Origin: Talpa occidentalis | Taxonomy: Eukaryota > Chordata > Mammalia > Eulipotyphla > Talpidae | Assembly: GCF_014898055.3 (NCBI RefSeq) | Contig: NW_023603184.1 | Span: forward strand, 115,310,615 to 115,374,614 | Length of the DNA stretch: 64,000 nt | Direction of reading: 5' to 3' | Shown: positions 20,412 to 32,025 of the stretch, piece after piece | Layout of the letters: every line of letters starts with the position of its first letter | Numbering within the stretch: the first letter of the stretch is position 1 | Program-made: the position numbers and the translations under genes | Notes under the pieces: model-generated | Databases searched by the model: none | What the model was told of the DNA's origin: nothing | The model's input: only the letters and a program-made list of their open reading frames with translations

Positions 20412-23400
20412 CTGTAGAAATAAAAGTTAAGAAAAGATATAATATCTAAAAATGAAATTACTGATAATTTAAAAAATTTAAAATGACTGAATTAGAGAGC
20501 TTTTACAATAATCTTACACCAAAGAAAAATTTCATCAAAGTATAGATTACTAGTTATTTAAAAGTACACGTGAAAAGACAAACATAAAAAGAGATTATCA
20601 TACATCTGATTTTTAAGTGCAATACTTTTGAAATACAAAAAGGCAACTGAAACACATACCTAAAAGCAAAATCATTTTTTTTTTTTTTTTTTTTTTAAAA
20701 TAGAGGCATGTTTTTTTTATTTATTTATTTGTTTGTTTGTTTTGTTTATACATGCACTGGGTACAGTCAGAAGCGCAGGAGGGTGAGAGAATTCACCAGA
20801 GCCAGAGCAGGGAGCAGAGCAGGCAGAAGGACCGAAGTACACCGCTGAGGGGAGCAGCGGGCGGCAGGAGAGGTCTGCGCGCCATGTGGGACCCTCCTCC
20901 GGTGGCCAGGGAGCAGCCGGGGATCGAACCGGCGCCGCAGAGGCCGCGGGCAGCTTCGCAACCCAGCGCTCAACCGCTGCGCCACCTGGGAGGCCCCAGC
21001 AAAATCATTTTTGAGCACTAAAACAACAGAAAGCGTTTTAGTTTTGGGTTCTAAAATAACTATTTGTGATTTTACAATATATTTAATGGAGGCTTATATG
21101 CCTGCTTTGCATTTTTCTGTATATGTTAAATGCGTTTAATAGCACACATTTGCTACTTAGCATCCTTTACACAGGTTTTCAAGCGGGTGTAGTTTTGTAT
21201 TTATGTATATGTTTCTAAAGATTAAGATCCAAAGTATCCATCTTATTCTCAGAGTTTTGTGACCTATGAAAAGGTTAAGAACCACTGTTCTAAAGAGTTG
21301 GAAAACAGTTTTAGTGCAATAGTACAACTTAGTATCTTTGAATGAAAACAAGTACCTAATTGCACTTTAATGTTCTCATTTCCATATTGTAGTTAAACAG
21401 GCCTAAAACCAGTTTAGCTGGAAGCTTGAAAGACATGGTTGTAAAATTCTAATTGTTTTGCTATAACTGAATGCATGTGTATATTCAAAGAATCAAACAT
21501 CAAAGTCTTAACCATCTTTAAGACCATAAATCATTGAGTCAGAATGCCTACCTTTACCCAAGAGTACAACAGAGTGCCCACACATCACTTGGCTACTATA
21601 GCAGTATCCTAATATAGAAGACTAAAACATTGGTATCTTATTTGATCTTAACTAAGAAGTTAGTGTGTATATGGATGCTTGTCTAATGAATACTTTTAGA
21701 GTGAAAAAGGAATGTATTTTAATAATTTTACCTGTAAGTACTAGCACTAGTTTCTAATAAGTAGAGATAAATATCTTGTATAGTATGATTAAAAAAGAAC
21801 ATCTATTTCCAGGTATGACCAAAGGCATTACAGACAGCTCTATACATTATTTTCAGAACCATCTAGATTGAGAAATATTCTTTCCTATGTCACAAAAAAA
21901 ATTTTTTTTGAAGGATAAACCATCAATTACTCAATTTATACTTTAAATTCTTCCTGCTTTCATATACTTAAGGACTGGTTTTATATTTCCTTCACTGAAC
22001 AAAATAGGATGCCATTTGCATTTAGTAAGCTCATTTGATTCCCATCATCACTACAGGTTAATTCATAAACTAGTATGATAGAAATAAAAAGTCTTCTTGG
22101 AATGGCTTCTCCTTATACCTTAAGCATGTTTCTCTTAAGTCTTTAGTGAAAACTAATTGTGTATGTAGATTATATATAAATAACTTGACCCTTAAAAACC
22201 AAAACAATCCTCTAAGGGTATGTGAAACCCAGGTGGAAATCAGTGGATAGTGTTTATTTACCAAAGGATATACTGGAAAGAAACCTGTATCAGCAGCTAC
22301 AAGTTTAGGGCTTAATCTGGTCTTTTGACTTTAACTACCTCCAAGATCTGATGTTCGTGCATTTTAGTCTGTTTCTTTTATCTAAAAATCTGGGATAATA
22401 GTGCATGTCTCACCTACCTGACCAAAAATGTAAAAGCACTCTGAAAACTATCAATGCTATATAGATCACTTTAATGTTATTTCTTCAGTTATGTAAGGAA
22501 TTTAATCCAGTATATTTGAAATCATACCTTTGGGTCAAAAGTATATTTTTAGAAATATGGTCGTAGTACACAGGTTGTTGTTGAACTTTTTTGTGCCAGC
22601 TATTACTGAAAATTCAGTATGTATCAGGCTTTTACGATATTTTAAAGAGAACATTTTTTTTTTTTTAAATAGAGGCATTTTATTTATTTGTTTGTTTGTT
22701 TGTTTGTTTATACATACACTGGGTACAGTCAGAAGCGCGGGAGGGTGAGAGAATTCACCAGAGCCAGAGCGGGGAGCAGAGCAGGCAGAAGGACTGAAGT
22801 ACACTGCTGAGGGGAGCAGCGGGCGGCAGGAGAGGTCTGCGCGCCATGTGGGACCCTCCTCAGGTGGCCGGGGAGCAGCCCGGGATTGAACCAGTGCTGC
22901 AGAGGTCGCAGGCAGCTTTGCAACCCAGTGCTCAACCGCTGCGCCACCGGGGAGGCCCTTTTATGATATTTTATAATACAGTGCTCAAAATTTTATAGAT
23001 GAGGAAACTGAGGCTCTCAAGGAAATGGCCAAAAGTCAGAGCCAGAAAGTGGTAAAATTAAAATATAAATTTAGGGCTGTTTGAAAAACTATTATTCTTG
23101 TTATTATATTTATCTATGTTAAACCATACCAATCATTTGTCTTTTGACATTAATTTTATATGGAGCAACAATTAAAAATTTCCTCAAACTGTTATAAAGA
23201 AAACTACTACTTTATGATCAGTTTATTCTTTTCATTTGAAAATACCTTCTCCTAAATGTGTATCAAAAACCTGTCCTCCCTTACATCCCAGTTTAAAGAT
23301 TATAAATACCTTCAAATGCCTTTCCCGCTTATCCAGACTACACTGATTCTATCATGAATATATTATACACAAGCTGTATGGCATAGAGTATTTGAATAAG

Positions 23401-26400
23401 ATGTGAAACATACATGATTAAGACAAATGTCAAACAATATGCAAGCAACTGTACTGAGTGTGGGAATCAAAGCAATCTGTGTACTTACAAATTCTTTGCA
23501 GAAATAAAACAGTTATAACAGAAAAATAATACAAAGTGGCAAAAATGAGGGATATATAACAATATATATAAAAGTTAAAAGCAGAGCATTAACATTGAAG
23601 GCTAAGTGCTGAGGCAAATACCTCACTGAAAAGGCAGAATTTGTCTTAAAAAAGGAGCAAGACACAATTAAGAAAGGAGAAGGCATTTCAGGTAGGAGAA
23701 ATAGTTTGAATAAAGGCATAGAAATATATTAACATTCAGGACATGCTAAAGAGCTTGACTGGATGGGAGTTGGATGGGAATTAAATATTTATATAAAGAA
23801 AAAATGAGGTAAGAACCATTTTATGGAAAGCCCTGAACATCGGGTAATGGGAGCAAATTATGATACTAGATACAGGTTAGGTGCTTTATCTCATTTATTA
23901 CTTAAAGCATGAGATTAAGTTAGATACCATTGATTAGAATTTTACTTATAAGTCAACCAAGCTGAGTGATACAGATCTGTACTACAGTGAAAGCTTAACT
24001 TCTATTTCCTCGAAACCATACTCTCTCCCCTAAGGAGTTTGAACACCCAAATGAAGACTAGTCAATGAAATTTTTCTGAGATCATCTAGAGCCTCTCCTG
24101 TCAAGCCCGCTGCTCTCCCATATGTGGGTTAGCTCTCTGGCCAGGGATTGAACTCCAGCTACAGCAGTGATAGCCACTAGGGAGGCCCCTAATCTAGAGC
24201 CTTTAAGAAGACTAATGTAATAGTGGAATTTAGAATATGATTATGAGTTAAATTTTCTTATAAGCAGCTTGAGGATCAGAACTAGAATATATACATAATA
24301 TATATTAGAATATATCAATATTTGACTTGTATATCTTAAAATGTCTAGGCATACAGTTGAGCATATAATGTCTCCATATGTATTATCTGAAATGAAAACT
24401 GGTTATTACTAGTTATTATTTTGTTAACAATTTTGCTGTGTTTTATATTCTATCTGAGGTAGCTATTTAGTGATAAAAGAGGTTTTCAACAAAATAGTGG
24501 TTTTTTTTTAAAGATATATTTATTTATTTATACAAGCACTTGGGGTATAGGCCAGAGGCACGGGAGGGTAAGAGAATCCACCAGAGACAGAGTGGGGAGC
24601 AGAACAGGCAGATTTATTGAAATACACTGCTGAGGGGAGCAGTGGGCGAGACAGGAGAGGTCTGCTGTGCCATGTGGGAATCTCCCTGGCCAGCTGGGAA
24701 TCGAACCGCCCCTGCAGAGGCTGCGGACAGCTTCATAGCACTGTGCTCAACCCACTGCGCCACCAGGGAGGCCCAAAATAGTGTTTTTAATTCAAATTAA
24801 TTCTAACAAAGGATAATTTTATCCAACTCTCCTTACATCTAAAAATTTCTGCCACTTACAGAATTATTGGAGAAATTGTTAAAAACTTCCGTGAAGATGT
24901 GAACTGGACTCCATAGTCCAGTTGTTCCCAATGAGTTAGGAGTCGTGCTTTACCCTGGTCAGGAGTTTCAAATGGTGTTCCTTTTACTGCATGCAAAAAT
25001 ACAAACATACCCTGGAAAATAAGCAAAAGGGTATAAATCAACAGCAAATGCAAAATTAGTCAATATGCATTAAGATAGTACCAGAATGAGTTTTATTTCA
25101 CTTAACAGCTCAAGTTTTAAACTTTCACATTATTATGAATGGCTAGTCAGTTTCTTCTTAGTAAAGTAAAAGTTTGACCAAAAGTTACCTGTTTTCATCT
25201 CTTATTAAATTGCAAATTAATAAATAATAATATAAGGTAGTTTAATATCATTAAAGTTAGATTTTTAACACCTTTCCTATTAGGAAATAGGTTTATCGTT
25301 TTCAACTCATATATGAAAATTTTTTTCAGAGGCTTATAATAAATCTGATAATACTTTTAAAATAAAATATACATTGGTAAATAAAAACAAAGTAATAATA
25401 AAATCTCTGTATCAAGGGAAAATGGCTTTGAAAACATTTATTATTAAGAGTATCACTCAATAGTTCCTTCAAAGCAACAACGATGGTTTGATATAATACA
25501 TACAACCAACTCACTTTGCTACTTAAGTCACCATTGGGAGTTCTCCAACCTAACTGCAGGTGACTTTCTTTTTCTCCTTTTCATAACAAACCTATCCTTT
25601 TAAGATGTAGAAATAAATAAATAAATAAATCACCACTGTACCTCAATAGTGTTTCTTTTGAAGTTAGTTTTTAAAAAATCAAAGCAAAAAATGTTACTAA
25701 AAATCATTCTGATCTGTGATATGCTTAAGTATCTAATAATTTTGTGACAATCAGGAAAAAGACAATGTATACTAGAATTAGTTTCCTTGTGATTACAGTG
25801 CCTATTTAGATTGACAGGTAGGACATATTATAGAATTACTGTTTGAGGCACTGGTAACAGAATAAAGTCTTAAGTATTATCATTAGTTTTCCCCACATGA
25901 AGTCATGATGTAATGTCATTTTTTTCCCACTTCAACTTTTAATAAATATGTGAGGAAACAGAAATACTGGTGACTTGAAATTTTATGTTATTGTGGTAGG
26001 TTAAGAGAGTCCTTCTTTTCAAAGCTTAGTCTACTTCATAGTTAATCCCATTAGGCAATTCAAAAGTTGTCAGGCTACAATAACATCTAAGCTACAGAGG
26101 AATGAATTCCTGTTCACTAAAATAAGACAACCCCCTCCCAAGTTTTAAAATAATTCATTCTTCTAGGAGATGATAAGGGAAAACAAAAGATATGCATAAA
26201 CAACTAGAATGTAGGGCAGAAACTGCTATCAAAGGCACAATCAGAGTACTCAGGAAATGCAGAGGAGGGAAGGGTTTCTTGCTGAGGCAAAAGCCTTTCT
26301 TGTGAGCTACCCATTCTTGAAGGTTCAGTTCAAATGACAACTCCTTAGTGAAATACTTCTTGTAATAATTAACCCATCTATATGCGTGTATAAAATTTTA

Positions 26401-29400
26401 TTGAAAAAATTTTTTTACCGTAACACAATATATTATGTTGGAGTTGTTTGCATAATATTTGTTTTCCCATTAGCCTGAAAGCCTCATGAACAAAGGCTGG
26501 TATACTGCAAGTACTAGATATTAAGCAAAGATGACATTAAGTCGAGGAATATATTCTGTAAGCACAAGGAAATTATTTTCAGATAGGCTTTAAAGGAGAC
26601 TATGAAACAGAAATTGTATGTTTTCAAATTCAAAGAAGTATGGGACCCAAAAAAGATTGAGAAACCCTACTTTAGATCATTTATGAGTCAGAATGTAACA
26701 ATTCTCTTGCCATTTTCTTCAAGACATGTTTTGAAGTGTTTAGAATATAACATACAGTTTATTTTATATATTCTTTTCAGTGAAAATGATGAAAATTCTC
26801 ATTAATTTTAAAAGCTAGGCTAAGAATTTTCTCTAGGAGTGAACTACAGCTTTGAAAAAGAATAATTACTATAAATTTCTACCATATGGTTCAGAAAGGC
26901 AAAGACAGTAATTTTCTACCAGGGATAACAATTATGTCTGTTTTCCCATATTTTAAAGTGTTCAGTATGTATTTCACACTTTTAATTGGCTTAAGGTAGT
27001 CTAGCTTCAAAAGAAACAGATTTGGAGTCATGTAATTGCTACATCTATGGCTGGTTAGTTTGGTGTGCTCTAAGTCCGAAGTTTGCTTCCCTACATATTG
27101 TCCATTACCTATCCATTCTCCCTGGGAATATATTGTACCTGAAACTTAGCCAACCAACTTAAAAATACAGGAGATGAGTTGTAAAGCGCATTTAATACAA
27201 GTGCTGGTGGAGAAGAAAAATTGTATGACAATACAACTTGCGAACATTTAAATAGGTCTTTAGAGATCTAAAAACAAGAGATAAATGGCGAATTATAAAA
27301 CTGTAATAAATACAAAAAGAATGCAGCATGAGAGTTTTAGAACTTCCCAGAATAGGTGAACCCTAAGTTGAATTTTGCTTGACAATAGGAGTAAGCTAGG
27401 TGAGCAGATAGGAGAGAGGTACATTAAAATAGTGTAAGACGTGCCTAAACAAAGTAAAAAAAGGTGAGAGCAAGATGATTTACATTATTGTTAGAGCATA
27501 ATTTCATGTATGGATATGAACTGAGATATGAATGAGTTCCTTTCTTGTCTCTGCAATGTTACCAACTAGTTTTGTAGGCAACACAAGGAATTTGGGATTT
27601 TACTGTGAATGCAAGGGGAACAATTAAAGACTTAAGAGTGTGACCTGCACAGATTTAAAAAAAAATATCACATGTTGGAGTGGAGAAGAGTAGAACAGAG
27701 GAACATCAAGAACCATTTGGTGTATTGGAGTAATACACCTGAGGAAAATGAGGGTATGAATTACTGCAATGCTAATGGTGATCACTTTGACAGGCAATAA
27801 AAAGTCAGGGTTTTATCTAAATGAATTAGAATATAAAAGGAAAGAAAGTTACCCTAAAACTAAGGTAACCTTATGTCCTCATTCACATGGATGGGCCTAA
27901 TTTACACCTATTTCTTAGAGTAGTTATTACTAGAGTTCCCCTTATTCTCAAAAATAGCCTCAGTTTAAAAAATGATACATTATATTATTCACTTTACATT
28001 TGATATTCAGCTATCTGGTGTGGTTTACTGAGCAGACAGTGGTGTCATTAGACTAAGAAAAAAGAGGAACAGATGGTGGTTGGTAAGGAACAGATCAAGA
28101 ATAAGACGAATTCAATCAATACTTGTTTAAGGTACAAGGTAGTCTGGTTACATAAAGGTAGACGTCATTATTCTATAGGTAGAAACTAAAAATGTGGAGA
28201 GATTCAATAACTTAGGCAGATTAGAACATAAGGGATGAAGAAAACTGCCTTGGAAACAGCATTATTTAAGAGAGGAGAGGAGAAGGAAGACTGTGCAAGA
28301 GGAAATAGAAAAGGAAAGATCAGAAATAAATCTAGGAAAAAATGACCCCATGGAAGCCAAAGGAAAAGAGTTTATGAAAGGAATATGATTAGTGTCAAGT
28401 ATTTCAGAGAAGTCATTATTTAAAAAGTGTCTGCCCTACCAAAGTCTATCACATAAAATGGACTAAATGGACATTTACTTATTTCTACCATCATCATCAT
28501 TCTCTCCTCATCAACTTTAAATACTCCCAGAAGACAAATTATATTAACTAAAAAATCTTTTTTTCATATATTTTCTACCTTAATGTTCTAAGTTCTTTAA
28601 TTCTTTAAATAAATATATAATCTGAATTCAATTAAAATTCTTCATTCTATTTTATAGACTGTAAAGACAACAAAAGTCACCATCAGGATTTTTTTTTAAA
28701 CAGACAATTTCCAGGGCTGCTTAGTAAGATCAATAGAGTCAATCAAACCTCTGAAACTTAGAACTACCATATAATATAGGAGAACAATAACCAACACAAA
28801 GAAACTAAGGCATTGTAAGAGCCTGAATTATATAAGATATGATTAAGTTCAAAATTTCTGTACTGAAGCAAGAAAGTAAACAATTTAGAAAGGCTTAGCC
28901 AGGATTGAAATAAAAAAGTTCATCAAGTCTCCAATTAACAACAGCAAAATGTAATTAATTCCGAAGCATTTTGGCTAACCAATATATAATAGCAGCTTGC
29001 CTTACAATGTCTTGAAATTTTTGCTAAAATGACCTCCTATTTTCTACATTTTATAAAAACAATGGAAAAAATTTTTTTTTAATTTTAAGATTTTTTTAAT
29101 TCATTTATGCATACAAGAATTGGGGGGTAGGTCAGAGGAGCAAGGGGTGTGTGTGAGAGGATTCACCAGGGATAAGAGTGGGGAGCAGAACAGGTGGATC
29201 TACTGAAATACACTGCTGAGGGGAGCAGTGTGGCAAGACAGGAGAGGTCTGCTGCACCCTGTGGGTCAGCAACATGGCCAGAAATTAGTCCCAGCGGCTG
29301 GTAATAGCTTGACAGTGCTGAGACTTAAACCCCTTTGCCACTAGGGAGGCCCGAGAAGACAAAAATCTTACTTAGAAAAAAGGTCAAATGTTTACATAAA

Positions 29401-30011
29401 GTGTAAGAGAAAAAAATACAATTTTATCCCAGATTAGAATTCTTCAAAAGTACATATATATGAACAAAACTGTATACTTTGAATGGGTGAATTTTATATT
29501 CTGTGAATCACACCTTGATAACGTTGTTATAAAACAAAGTCATGTGGTTTTCTTCCATGTGCTATGCTTCCTCAAAGTATAAAACTTAAACCTTTAAAAA
29601 TTATCTTTAAATTACAGACAACATAAAATGTACCATCTTCACCATTTTTAAGTGCATAGTTCAGGGTATTAAGAACGTTGACATTGTTATGCAACTATCA
29701 CCACAATCCATCTCCAGAGCTCTTGAAAACTAAAACTGTACCCATTAAATAATAACTTCCCATTTCTTCCTCTCCCAGTCCCTGACAACCACTTAACCTT
29801 AAATTTTTAAGTGTTTAGTATAAGGTGAAATTCTTACCAGATTATGTATAACATTTGTTAAGGTCCAAGCAACAGGAACACTGAAGAAGGGAATACTCAG
29901 TAAGACAATATGAAGCAAGCCAACTCCCAAAGCATATGTCAGCCACATACCCCGGCTGTTCATAACACGGGTATTTGGATTCACCTCACTGTGGGCAACT
30001 CCAACATTCAT
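20276..30011 (-). CDS. ORMDL1: ORMDL1, ER regulator of sphingolipid synthesis (complete, 3 coding exons)
   Basis: ORM/ORMDL family, a small multi-pass ER membrane protein that binds serine palmitoyltransferase and restrains the first step of sphingolipid synthesis when ceramide is plentiful. Exons 29838-30011, 24860-25011 and 20276-20411 join to 462 bp, giving 153 residues plus TGA, the usual family length. Recognisable text includes [20 protein letters not shown] at the start (the cytosolic N-terminus before the first membrane segment [20 protein letters not shown]), [20 protein letters not shown] in exon 2, and [11 protein letters not shown] at the end. An in-frame upstream Met exists, but it lies before the acceptor at 30017, so the start at 30011 is the spliced one. 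All splice sites are GT-AG. It shares a head-to-head promoter with PMS1. Confidence 0.97.
20482..20640. repeat. duplicated block, copy 2 (ORMDL1 last intron)
   Basis: Direct copy of 18830-18994, about 70 bp upstream (in gene sense) of the last coding exon. Differences include loss of the AATAAA hexamer seen in copy 1. Confidence 0.85.
20680..20997 (-). mobile_element. tRNA-derived SINE with variant 3' tail
   Basis: The 15-bp TSD AGCAAAATCATTTTT lies at 20665-20679 and 20998-21012. The tail, read on minus, continues past the AAAT repeats into TGCCTCTATTT and then poly(A), a tail shared only with the copy at 22651. Confidence 0.95.
22651..22957 (-). mobile_element. tRNA-derived SINE with variant 3' tail
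   Basis: Same TGCCTCTATTT tail extension and (CAAA)n stretch as the copy at 20680. A near-perfect TSD CTTTTA(C/T)GATATTTTA is found at about 22629-22644 and at the right edge. Confidence 0.93.
22975..23090 (+). repeat. MIR fragment
   Basis: TTTTATAGATGAGGAAACTG followed by AGGCTCTCAAGG and AAAAGTCAGAGCCAG is the MIR core in forward orientation. Confidence 0.75.
24092..24191. mobile_element. SINE fragment with internal inversion
   Basis: The left part (CCTCTCCTGTCAAGCCCGCT, to about 24116) is SINE in forward orientation. The right part (ATGTGGGTTAGCTCTCTGGC to CACTAGGGAGGCCC) is SINE in reverse orientation. The TSD ATCTAGAGCCT flanks the whole at 24084-24094 and 24192-24202. Confidence 0.75.
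24500..24774 (-). mobile_element. tRNA-derived SINE
   Basis: Reverse copy with TSD AAAATAGTG at 24491-24499 and 24775-24783. Confidence 0.92.
24860..25011 (-). CDS. ORMDL1: ORMDL1 coding exon 2
   Basis: The acceptor TTTTCCAG precedes 25011 and the donor GTAAGT follows 24860. It reads [20 protein letters not shown] then [20 protein letters not shown] and ISPII, with the last codon split. Confidence 0.96.
26300..26525 (+). mobile_element. L2 3' fragment (probable)
   Basis: GTTCAGTTCAAATGACAACT CCTTAGTGAAATA and later TAGCCTGAAAGCCTCATGAA follow the L2 3' order (AAATGTCACCTCC...; AAGCTCCATGA). Confidence 0.45.
29062..29353 (-). mobile_element. tRNA-derived SINE, diverged
   Basis: Reverse copy with a T-rich left edge and CACTAGGGAGGCCC head. 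The tRNA-like part is eroded. Confidence 0.85.
29590..29800 (-). mobile_element. old L1 3' fragment
   Basis: CATTTTTAAGTGCATAGTTC and TATGCAACTATCACCACAAT CCATCTCCAGAGCTCTT are old L1 3' motifs. It ends 40 bp from the ORMDL1 first coding exon. Confidence 0.7.
29838..30011 (-). CDS. ORMDL1: ORMDL1 coding exon 1
   Basis: The exon starts at 30016 after CTGTACAG, five bases before the ATG (30009-30011), and ends at donor GTAAGA. It encodes 58 residues including the first membrane segments, ending [10 protein letters not shown]. Confidence 0.96.
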
Positions 30012-30016
30012 GTTTG

Positions 30017-31718
30017 CTGTACAGGAAAGCAATAAGATCAATCAATACTGGTATAACTAGAAACTTTACATAGTGCTAACTCTGACATGAGAAAATAAGT
30101 GTTACTAGGATTATTTTTTTGCCCAGTTGTTCTGAAATAGAATATACACACCTTCCAAAGTATGCTGCTTGCAGAGGCTGAGGAGTACAGTAAAGAATTC
30201 TTAACATCCGACTTTATGGTAAAACAAACAAGAATTATTTTTATGGTTCTCATTGAAAATATAAACAGTAAAATTCCTTTCCTAAAGCTTTGCTTCTAGT
30301 ATGTTGATTTTCCTAAGTGAAATAATGGGCAGGAAAACCTACACTTTCTTGTATTATGAGAACACAGGAAAAACCCAGGAACTAAACTTACCAGTAGAAT
30401 ACGCTAATATTTAAAAAAACAAAAACAAAAACAAAAACAGAGCTGACCCAGCTAGCCTGTTCTGAGAGCCAGACTCTTACACTTAATAATGCAATGTTGG
30501 TTTCATAAAAAGTGGTCAGAGTTCAAATGACTCCTTGAATACTGAACGTGGGAAAAAATTCTGTTGACATATAAGGTGGCAATTTTAGGTGGTTTAAGAT
30601 TAAGATTTGTTTCACAATACCACGATACAATTAGGTTAAAACAAAGTCGTTCTTTTGTTTATTTTAGTTCTGATCAAATCCCTAAAACTTTAGTTTTTTG
30701 TTTTTTTTTTTTTTAATTTTCCCTTTCCCTTCAAAAGAAACACCAAAGGAAGTACCGGTAACAGTTCCTAGTTATTTTAATGATGATGTCTGCTTGGATC
30801 TAAGAATCCCTTAAAAGAAAACTGTCCTGAAGAAGAGCTACCATTTGGGTAGAAACCGATCAGAGGGGCTGGGGAGGGCAGAGGTGGGGCGCTCGAGTGT
30901 ATTTGGAACAGCTCTGATTTTAACATATATAAGCCTTTTCTCTTCAGGATTTGGCGAGAGGATCTTCTCATAACCCCACTTAACAAGTGTTGCTGGTATA
31001 CAAAGTCTCCTTTTCCCTCCAAAAAAATCTACGGAATACGCATCAAGGTTCGCAGTGATTAAAGTTAGTTTACACTAAGATAAAGCAAAAGTCTCAAATT
31101 TACCTGTAAATATTTCTTCTGATGTAAACAGCCACCTTTTATCAAGTTATTTTTCTATGCCACACTATATTTAGAACATGCCGCATCACTCCAGACAGTC
31201 GGCCCACATTTCACGGAATGGGGGGAAAAAATTACTCGAATGAGCCTTAAAATTGACATCTGCGCTGGAAGGCAAAGCTGGTGTGGTACAACTGACCTTC
31301 CCCAGGTTCAGAACATCTTTCCAAGGAGGACTGGCAAACAACAGCGAAGAGCTTCTCGGGGTGGGCCCTCGCGGACGCCAGGAGGGCGGTAACCCGAACG
31401 CACCCCCTTGGGCAGCCACCCCAGCACCCCGAGCCCCCGGCCAATGGAAAGAAGCTCGGCACAAACCACTGCTTCCACCGCCCTCGGCGCGCCCCCCACC
31501 TGCCCCTTCCTTCTTGGAGGTGCACATCCAGTCAGTGCCAGCAGCCGACGAGGAGCACTGGGGAGCGAGTCTCGGGGGCACTTGGCCAGCACTGTCAGGC
31601 AGGCGCCGCGGACTCAGCCTGCGCCCACACTTCCCCCGCAGGCGGACCGTGGCCCGCCAGCAGATCCCTACCACCGAAGGGCGCAGCTCAGCCCCCGCGG
31701 CCGTTCGCGCCCACTCAC
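30017..31718 (-). other. ORMDL1 first intron (5'UTR)
   Basis: Runs from the non-coding first exon to the first coding exon. It enters the CpG island from about 31.3 kb. Extra alternative 5'UTR exons cannot be excluded. Confidence 0.6.
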
Positions 31719-31850
31719 CCGCCGCCCGGCTCCCGGCGGCCGGCACAGAGCAGGACCCGTGCGGCAGCGACCGCGTCTCCGTCAGCCCGAACGCCAGTGG
31801 GGCGCCTCCGGCCGCCCGGCTCGCGGAAGCTTTCGGTGCCGAGCGAGCCG
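31719..31850 (-). other. ORMDL1: ORMDL1 non-coding exon 1 (approximate)
   Basis: On the minus strand a strong donor GGTGAGT follows 31719 in the CpG island. The 5' end is placed below the CCAAT pair at 31855-31882. The transcription start is inferred. Confidence 0.5.
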
Positions 31851-31854
31851 CCGC

Positions 31855-31882
31855 GGGATTGGCTGAGGTCAGAGCCAATCCC
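31855..31882. promoter_or_regulatory. inverted pair of CCAAT boxes (perfect palindrome)
   Basis: GGGATTGGCT at 31855-31864 and its exact reverse complement AGCCAATCCC at 31873-31882, separated by 8 bp (GAGGTCAG). Each arm holds a CCAAT box, one per strand, as expected for NF-Y binding in a bidirectional promoter. Confidence 0.8.
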
Positions 31883-31895
31883 ACGTTCCCCCCGC

Positions 31896-31905
31896 GGGGC
31901 GGGAC
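31896..31905 (+). promoter_or_regulatory. GC box (Sp1-type)
   Basis: GGGGCGGGAC, 14 bp after the CCAAT pair on the PMS1 side. Confidence 0.65.
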
Positions 31906-31909
31906 TAAG

Positions 31910-32025
31910 CGCGGCGCGCCGGGTGCCGCCCCACTGCGCGCGCGCGAGCTGAGGGCGAGTCGCGATTCTGCCCGCTCGGGTCTGGGCTCCCGCGGGACGC
32001 CGGCTCTTCCGCTAGTGGATGGATG
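31910..32025 (+). other. PMS1: PMS1 non-coding exon 1 (approximate)
   Basis: A plus-strand 5'UTR exon is expected here. A candidate donor is GATG/GTAATT after 32025; another is GAAG/GTAGTG near 32051. I cannot choose between them from sequence alone. Confidence 0.35.

Larger units (their letters stand above)
20412..24859 (-). other. ORMDL1 last intron
   Basis: 4.4 kb. It holds duplicated block copy 2, three SINEs, one inverted SINE fragment and a MIR. The remaining sequence is AT-rich with no exon signal. Confidence 0.8.
25012..29837 (-). other. ORMDL1 intron between coding exons 1 and 2
   Basis: 4.8 kb, AT-rich. It contains an L2-like stretch, a SINE and an old L1 fragment (all listed), a short (AAAT)n run at 25612-25630, and otherwise nothing recognised. 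Confidence 0.75.

Noticed and set aside
20737..21021. Open frames of 60-118 codons with Arg/Pro/Gln-rich products at many SINE positions (for example 6057-6395, 18024-18380, 22729-22947)
   Set aside because: All fall inside copies of the same tRNA-derived SINE and repeat the same peptides. They are repeat sequence, not genes.
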